Position numbers and translations under genes: made by a program
In this document: positions 61,176-64,000 of the stretch, piece after piece
How the letters are laid out: the number at the start of each line of letters is the position of its first letter
Numbering within the stretch: position 1 is the stretch's first letter
From: Micromonospora lupini str. Lupac 08
GTDB taxonomy: Bacteria > Actinomycetota > Actinomycetes > Mycobacteriales > Micromonosporaceae
NCBI RefSeq assembly: GCF_000297395.2
Contig: NZ_HF570108.1
Span: 6,622,155-6,686,154 of the forward strand
Length of the DNA stretch: 64,000 bases
Direction of reading: 5' to 3'
Notes under the pieces: generated by a model
Databases searched by the model: none
What the model was told of the DNA's origin: nothing
The model's input: only the letters and a program-made list of their open reading frames with translations

Positions 61176-62054
61176 GTGGACGACATCCTCTTCTCCCGCC
61201 GGCGCGCCGAGCGCTTCGCGCAGCTTCTCGACGAGGCCAACGGCGGCCGGCGGCACCACGTGCGGTCCCGAGTGGACAGCCAACTGGCCCCGCTCGTCGC
61301 AGTAGGCCAGCGACTCAGCGTCGATCCCCCCACCCCCGAGGTGACAGCCGACTTCCGCACCGGCCTGCGAGCGATGCTGCTCGCCACCGCCGAGCGCGAG
61401 GGGATGGGCGTCACCCCGGCGACCGCCGAGCCGGCTGCCCCGCGGGCGGCGGCAACGAGCCGTGGCTCGCTGCTGCCCGCGGTCACCGCCCGGCGGGCCC
61501 GCGCCCGGGGCGCGATCCTGGTCGGCATCGCCGCCGGCGCCATCGCCGTCTCCGGGATCTCCGCCGCCAGCGAGAACGCCGTTCCCGGTGACGCGCTGTA
61601 CGGCATGAAGCGCTCCACCGAGCGGGCCCAACTCGCCCTGGCCAGCTCGGACATCAGCCGCGGCCAACTGTTCCTTGACTTCGCCCGGACCAGGCTCGGC
61701 GAAGCCGCCGAGCTGCGCGGCGACCGCATCGGCTACAGCGCCGTCCTCGACGACATGGACGCCGACACCCGGCAGGGTGTCCGCCTGCTCACCGCCGCCG
61801 CCGTGCAGCGGGCCGAGCCGGCCAGCCTGGACACCGTCAACACGTTCGTCGCCAGCCAGCGCCGGGCGGTGACCAACCTGCTCGACGGCGCCAGCCGGGC
61901 CGACCGCGAACGGACCCGACGGTCGCTGGCACTGCTGGACAGCATCCGGGAGCGTTCGGACTCGGTGCGCGCCGCGATCGCCTGCGGCCTGCCGGCACCG
62001 ACCGGCAGCGACGCGCTCGGCCCCACCCCGACCACCTGCCCCGGCGAGCGCTGA
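61176..62054 (+). CDS. RsbN-like anti-sigma factor, DUF5667 protein
   Basis: 292 residues from GTG 61176, AGGAGG 8 nt upstream (GTG 61167 overlaps that site). N-terminal cytoplasmic part about 1-100 (FSRRRAERFAQLLDEANGG), one membrane helix at about 112-132 (GAILVGIAAGAIAVSGISAA), then the extracytoplasmic DUF5667 domain that starts SENAVPGDALYGMKRSTERA. This is the layout of RsbN, the membrane anti-sigma factor of BldN. The 290-bp gap before it (60886-61175) has GTGAT/ATCAC/GTGAT segments (60950-60973) able to form two alternative small hairpins. Confidence 0.85.
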   Translation: MDDILFSRRRAERFAQLLDEANGGRRHHVRSRVDSQLAPLVAVGQRLSVDPPTPEVTADFRTGLRAMLLATAEREGMGVTPATAEPAAPRAAATSRGSLLPAVTARRARARGAILVGIAAGAIAVSGISAASENAVPGDALYGMKRSTERAQLALASSDISRGQLFLDFARTRLGEAAELRGDRIGYSAVLDDMDADTRQGVRLLTAAAVQRAEPASLDTVNTFVASQRRAVTNLLDGASRADRERTRRSLALLDSIRERSDSVRAAIACGLPAPTGSDALGPTPTTCPGER

Positions 62055-62093
62055 CCCGCCAGCCCGGGCACTCCCCCTCATACCGCACGCCGG

Positions 62094-62129
62094 ACCGGCC
62101 GGGCCACAGTTCCCTGTGGTCCGGCCGGT
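62094..62129. terminator. Terminator hairpin after the RsbN-like gene
   Basis: 16-bp stem (62094-62109 / 62114-62129) with one G-U pair and a TTCC tetraloop, 40 nt after the stop codon. Confidence 0.8.
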
Positions 62130-62193
62130 CGACCGTGCGCTCCGGATACCCTCGCTGGAGGCATCCGTCGTACCTGGTCAGGAGGGGAGTCGC

Positions 62194-63069
62194 GTGGCGC
62201 GCAGCCGCAAGGTGACGGTCAGCACCGACGCCCACGGTCACACCGCCGGGTGGGTGGAGACCGAGCTGGCCCCGGTGACCCCACCCGCACCGGACCCGGC
62301 CGCCGCGGCGTTCTTCGACGTCGACAACACGATGATGCAGGGCGCGTCGATCTACTGGTTCGCCCGTGGGCTCGCCACCCGGAACTACTTCACGACCGCC
62401 GACCTGGCCCGCTTCGCCTGGCAGCAGCTCCGGTTCCGGCTGCTCGCCCGCGAGCACGCCGGCGACATGTCCCAGGCGAAGGACGCCGCGCTCGCCTTCG
62501 TCGAGGGATGGCGGGTGGACGACGTGGAACGCCTCTCGGAGGAGATCTTCGACGAGCTGATGGCACCCCGGATCTGGGCCGGCACCCGGCAGCTCGCCCA
62601 GCGCCACCTGGACGCCGGTCAGCGCGTGTGGCTGGTCAGCGCCGCCCCGGTGGAGATCGGCCGGGTGATCGCCACCCGACTCGGCCTGACCGGCGCGATC
62701 GGCACGGTGGCCGAGGTGCGGGCCGGGGCGTACACCGGGCGGTTGGTGGGCGACCTCATGCACGGGCCGGCGAAGGCCGAGGCGGTCACCCAGCTCGCCG
62801 CCGTGGAGGGGCTGGACCTGAGCCGCTGCGCGGCCTACAGCGACTCGGCCAACGACCTGCCGCTGCTCTCCGCCGTGGGCCGGGCGGTGGCGGTCAACCC
62901 GGACGGCACCCTGCTGCGGCAGGCCCGGGAGCACGGCTGGGAGGTGCGGGACTTCCGCACCGGTCGTCGCGCCGTGAAGATCGCCGTACCGTCGACGGCA
63001 GCGGCCGGCCTCGTCGCCGGCGCGGTCACCGCCGGCCTGGCGTTGCAGCGCCGCCGGCGCGCCGGCTGA
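62194..63069 (+). CDS. HAD-IB family phosphatase (SerB-like)
   Basis: 291 residues from GTG 62194 with AGGAGG about 8 nt upstream. Motif I is AAAFFDVDNTMMQGAS, the cap holds helices (YWFARGLATRNYFTTADLAR), VWLVSAAPVEIGRVIA is motif II and AAYSDSANDLPLLSAVG motif IV. A C-terminal hydrophobic segment (AAAGLVAGAVTAGLALQ) may anchor it. Such HAD-IB proteins are often fused to or beside acyltransferases, and one is encoded next, convergent by 2 nt; a lipid phosphate substrate is therefore likely but not shown. Confidence 0.92.
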   Translation: MARSRKVTVSTDAHGHTAGWVETELAPVTPPAPDPAAAAFFDVDNTMMQGASIYWFARGLATRNYFTTADLARFAWQQLRFRLLAREHAGDMSQAKDAALAFVEGWRVDDVERLSEEIFDELMAPRIWAGTRQLAQRHLDAGQRVWLVSAAPVEIGRVIATRLGLTGAIGTVAEVRAGAYTGRLVGDLMHGPAKAEAVTQLAAVEGLDLSRCAAYSDSANDLPLLSAVGRAVAVNPDGTLLRQAREHGWEVRDFRTGRRAVKIAVPSTAAAGLVAGAVTAGLALQRRRRAG

Positions 63070-63071
63070 CT

Positions 63072-63929
63072 CTACGGGCCGAACGGGTCGGGTCGCCGTT
63101 CCAGCAGCGAGTGCAGGGTCTGCTGGATGGTCTCCCGCACCTGGTCGGCGAGGTTGAAGACCACAAGCGGGTCGTCCGCCGAGTCGGTGAGGTGCGCGGT
63201 GGGGATCGGCGGGCAGAACTCGATCAGCCACTTGCTGGGCAGCGGCACCATGCCCAACGGCCCGAGCCAGGGAAAGGTCGGCGTGACCGGGAAGTACGGA
63301 AGCTTGAGCAGCCGGGCCAGGGGCTTGATGTCGGCGAGCATCGGGTAGATCTCCTCGCCGCCGACGATCGCGACCGGAACGATCGGCGTACCGGTGCGCA
63401 GCGCCGCCGAGACGAAGCCGCCCCGACCGAACCGTTGCAGCTTGTACCGGTCGGCGTAGAGCTTGCCGATGCCCTTGAACCCCTCGGGGAACACACCGAC
63501 CAGGTCACCGCCGCCGAGCAGCCGCTCGGCGTCCGGGTTGCAGGCCACCGTGCCGCCGGTCTTGCGGGCGATCTCCGACACCACAGGCATCCGGAAGACC
63601 AGGTCGGCGCCGAGCAGGCGCAGGTAGCGGTGGGCGGGGTGCTTGTCGTGCAACGCCGCCGAGAGGATCAACGCGTCCAGGGCCACGGTGCCCGAATGGT
63701 TGCCGACCACCAGCGCCGGCCCGTCGACGGGGACGTGCTCGACCCCGCTGACCTCGGTGCGGAACCAATCCCGGTAGAGCAGCCGCAGCAGCGGGTGGAA
63801 GACCGCGTCGGTCAGCTCCGGATCGAACCCGAACTCGTCGACCTCGTAGTCGCCGGCCAGCCGCCGGCGCAGGAACGCCAGTCCGTTCGCGACCCTGCGG
63901 TCCCACTGGTCCCCGGGCCGATCCGGCAC
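63072..63929 (-). CDS. Lysophospholipid acyltransferase (PlsC-like)
   Basis: 285 residues from GTG 63929, but the frame stays open to the right edge (64000) and this GTG has no ribosome site, so the real start may be outside. Catalytic HX4D is in VVGNHSGTVALDALIL; block II is GTVACNPDAERLL, block III VGVFPEGFKGIGKL and block IV TPIVPVAIVGGEE. Transfers an acyl group to a lysophospholipid or similar acceptor at the membrane. Adjacent to the HAD-IB phosphatase, which supports a role in phospholipid synthesis. Confidence 0.9.
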   Translation of the reverse strand: MPDRPGDQWDRRVANGLAFLRRRLAGDYEVDEFGFDPELTDAVFHPLLRLLYRDWFRTEVSGVEHVPVDGPALVVGNHSGTVALDALILSAALHDKHPAHRYLRLLGADLVFRMPVVSEIARKTGGTVACNPDAERLLGGGDLVGVFPEGFKGIGKLYADRYKLQRFGRGGFVSAALRTGTPIVPVAIVGGEEIYPMLADIKPLARLLKLPYFPVTPTFPWLGPLGMVPLPSKWLIEFCPPIPTAHLTDSADDPLVVFNLADQVRETIQQTLHSLLERRPDPFGP

Positions 63930-64000
63930 CGCCGGACCGCCGCCGCCGGTGGGCGGGACTCCCGCGCTCGCCGGCTCGCCGCTCGCCGGGTGGGCCTCGT

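Overview
The window is about 64 kb of very GC-rich DNA with third codon positions almost always G or C, frequent GTG starts and many 4-bp stop/start overlaps. The genes point to a mycelial actinomycete, most likely family Micromonosporaceae: a rex-hemA-hemC-hemD-hemB operon, a BldN-type developmental sigma factor followed by an RsbN-like DUF5667 protein, mycelial-type regulators and many secreted hydrolases. This is gene-content inference; no rRNA marker is present.

Layout. 1-3648: a leftward operon of a receiver/PP2C phosphatase, a CHASE3 histidine kinase, a single-domain response regulator and the start of an inositol-monophosphatase-like gene. 3932-11577: an M28 membrane peptidase, a small membrane protein, an NB-ARC/TPR STAND protein, a PLP dehydratase next to a 2OG-Fe(II) oxygenase, and a 58-residue orphan. 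11640-18401: an accessory zone of small genes (TetR, VOC, aldo-keto reductase, XRE, GNAT, three P-loop kinase-like proteins, Nudix) that also holds a decayed copy of part of a kinase gene. 18419-22880: Smr, TPR, ROK kinase, ABC-F and a BON-methyltransferase fusion. 22877-23046: a palindromic element flanked by CTAG, read as a MITE. 23029-29965: a LacI-controlled arabinose-polymer cluster (GH51, ABC importer without ATPase, GH43 lipoprotein). 30007-43700: an amino-acid permease behind a structured leader, and secreted or envelope proteins (GHL10, phospholipase A2, lytic transglycosylase, LTD nuclease) with a cyclase-STAND regulator. 43790-48783: XRE, ECF sigma factor with a membrane partner, MerR, flavin reductase, DHA2 exporter. 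48734-54446: haem synthesis under Rex. 54831-64000: a two-component pair, an acyl-CoA ligase/glutaredoxin/HAD operon, the BldN-like sigma factor with a coupled 51-codon leader, the RsbN-like protein, a HAD-IB phosphatase and a divergent or convergent acyltransferase.

How the parts work together. Rex senses NADH/NAD+ and very probably controls its own operon with the tetrapyrrole genes through a near-perfect operator at 54566-54583. The LacI protein sits divergent to the arabinofuranosidase with palindromic operators between them. The sigma factor and its DUF5667 neighbour form a likely sigma/anti-sigma pair for development.

The observations most worth following are the 162-bp MITE that supplies the end of the LacI gene, the 51-codon leader coupled to the sigma factor, the structured leader in front of the permease, the frameshifted kinase remnant, the BON-methyltransferase fusion and several long perfect inverted repeats. 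No CRISPR array, tRNA, rRNA, integrase or complete insertion sequence was recognised.
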